Shown here: positions 5,749 through 6,717 of the stretch, piece after piece
Numbering within the stretch: position 1 is the stretch's first letter
Layout: every line of letters begins with the position of its first letter
Assembly (NCBI GenBank): GCA_018971905.1
Contig: JAGWZS010000099.1
Location: 1 to 6,717, forward strand
DNA length: 6,717 bases
DNA from: Rhodospirillales bacterium
Lineage (GTDB): Bacteria > Pseudomonadota > Alphaproteobacteria > Acetobacterales > Acetobacteraceae
Reading direction: 5' to 3'
The notes under the pieces: model-generated
Database searches by the model: none
What the model was told of the DNA's origin: nothing
What the model saw: the letters and a program-made list of their open reading frames with translations, nothing else
Position numbers and translations under genes: made by a program

Positions 5749-6717
5749 TCAGCCCTGAACGACCGGGTTAAAGATGTTCAGCCATTGCTGATACTCGGCA
5801 TAGCTTGTGAAGGCGCGGAATTCATGCGCCCTGGCAAGCTCGTCTTCGGGTGGGAAAACGAGCGGTGAATTACCCACCGCAGGATCCTTGATGACGTTCA
5901 GGATATAATCCTGCGCTGCCGGAACAGGGCAGATATAGTTCACATAATCTTCGACAAGGCCAGCCACTTCCGGCGTATAGTAGTAATTCATCCAGTCTAG
6001 CGACGAGAGCGGATTCTTCGCCCCAATGGGGATGCACATGTTGTCATGCCAGATGGTACAACCTTCCTTGGGCACCACGAATTTGAGATCCTTGTAGCCC
6101 GAGGAATTGGCCTGATAGATATCGCCGGACCACGCCATAGTAATCCAGATATCGCCATTTTCCAGCGCTTTGATGTAGCTCTGGTCGTAATATTGCCGCA
6201 CCAGCCCTTGGGCTTTCTGTTCCTGCAGCACGGCAGCGGCCTTTTGCCAGTCCGCGGGCGTGGAGGTTGTGGGGTTGATGCCCAGCTTATACATACCAAA
6301 AGAACCAATTTCGTTGACATCAGACATCATGCCAATGTGGCCAGCGAAGGCCGGGTCCCACAGATCATCGATGCTGGTGATCTCGCGCTTGGTGAGCTTG
6401 GGGTTATAACCGATACCGGTGAGGCCGGACTGCCACACCATGGAATGCTTGTTGCCAGGATCATAGGGCGGGTTCTTCACGCTGGCGCTGGCGTATTTGT
6501 CGAAATTCGGCACTTTTTCGCGCCAGAGGGGAATCAGCCAATTCTGCATCAGCATTTCGGTGAGGTACCAGCCATCGGTCATCACGATCATATCATAGCC
6601 GGTCGGCGCGCCTGATTTCAGCACCGGTGCAATCGTCGCGTAGAAGGAAGGGTCGTCTTGAATAACTTCGCGATAACTCACCTTTATGCCGGTCTGTTTG
6701 GTGAAGGCATTGAGGGT
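5749..6717 (-). CDS. potD: Periplasmic substrate-binding protein of the polyamine-type ABC importer, N-terminus missing
   Basis: Captures the solute in the periplasm and delivers it to the two permeases encoded downstream. The frame is open to the window edge, so the 322 residues seen are the C-terminal part; the signal peptide and first strand lie outside. The visible part begins just before an FTKQTGIKV segment, where mature PotD/PotF proteins have their first conserved strand. Other landmarks are SGLTGIGYN near 97-105, MAWSGDIYQ at 194-202 and IWHDNMCIP at 222-230. The last two match the PotD/PotF regions whose Trp and Asp residues hold the polyamine (WSGD at 196-199, Trp223 and Asp225). 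This supports a cationic amine ligand, though related proteins bind other small solutes, so the potD symbol is by family only. The GTG at 6681 is internal. No ATPase (potA) gene lies between this gene and the permeases, so it is probably upstream or elsewhere. Confidence 0.87.
   Translation of the reverse strand, partial: TLNAFTKQTGIKVSYREVIQDDPSFYATIAPVLKSGAPTGYDMIVMTDGWYLTEMLMQNWLIPLWREKVPNFDKYASASVKNPPYDPGNKHSMVWQSGLTGIGYNPKLTKREITSIDDLWDPAFAGHIGMMSDVNEIGSFGMYKLGINPTTSTPADWQKAAAVLQEQKAQGLVRQYYDQSYIKALENGDIWITMAWSGDIYQANSSGYKDLKFVVPKEGCTIWHDNMCIPIGAKNPLSSLDWMNYYYTPEVAGLVEDYVNYICPVPAAQDYILNVIKDPAVGNSPLVFPPEDELARAHEFRAFTSYAEYQQWLNIFNPVVQG

Noticed and set aside
4189..5758. Plus-strand open frames opposite the two permease genes
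   Set aside because: No recognisable motifs and composition typical of the reverse strand of membrane-protein genes; the minus-strand frames carry the EAA loops and membrane segments.

Overview
The window is ordinary bacterial chromosome, GC-rich and densely packed. The style of the genes suggests an alphaproteobacterium, perhaps from the Rhodospirillales or Acetobacteraceae. This rests on recalled family resemblance: a CysI followed by a DUF934 gene, a cysteine synthase with a GTGGH loop and an [13 protein letters not shown] segment, and a proteobacterial HemN. No rRNA, tRNA, insertion sequence, CRISPR array or phage gene was seen.

Plus strand, 2-4035: a sulfur assimilation block followed by a heme gene. 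The 3' three quarters of a siroheme/[4Fe-4S] sulfite reductase gene (cysI) overlaps a DUF934 gene by 14 bp. After a 61-bp spacer comes cysteine synthase (cysK), and 33 bp later hemN, the oxygen-independent coproporphyrinogen III dehydrogenase. CysI would reduce sulfite to sulfide, and CysK would combine sulfide with O-acetylserine to give cysteine. The APS/PAPS reductase gene (cysH) that often follows DUF934 is absent here, and no cysJ flavoprotein gene is visible.

The most informative non-coding signal is a perfect FNR/Anr-type box, TTGAT-N4-ATCAA, at 2625-2638. It overlaps the cysK stop codon and lies just before hemN. This suggests hemN has its own low-oxygen-activated promoter inside what otherwise looks like a run-on operon. 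If the box works at the usual -41.5 position, transcription would start at about 2673, almost exactly at the second candidate ATG (2674).

Minus strand, 6717-4047: a polyamine-type (Pot family) ABC importer, read from right to left. It comprises a periplasmic substrate-binding protein lacking its N-terminus, a PotB/PotH-like permease and a PotC/PotI-like permease. The two permease genes share an ATGA overlap. The ATPase gene is not in the window. This operon converges on hemN with only 11 bp between the stop codons.

No new system was recognised. The points worth following up are the hemN control region, the role of DUF934 beside a sulfite reductase with no visible reductase partner, and two small RNA-level signals between DUF934 and cysK.
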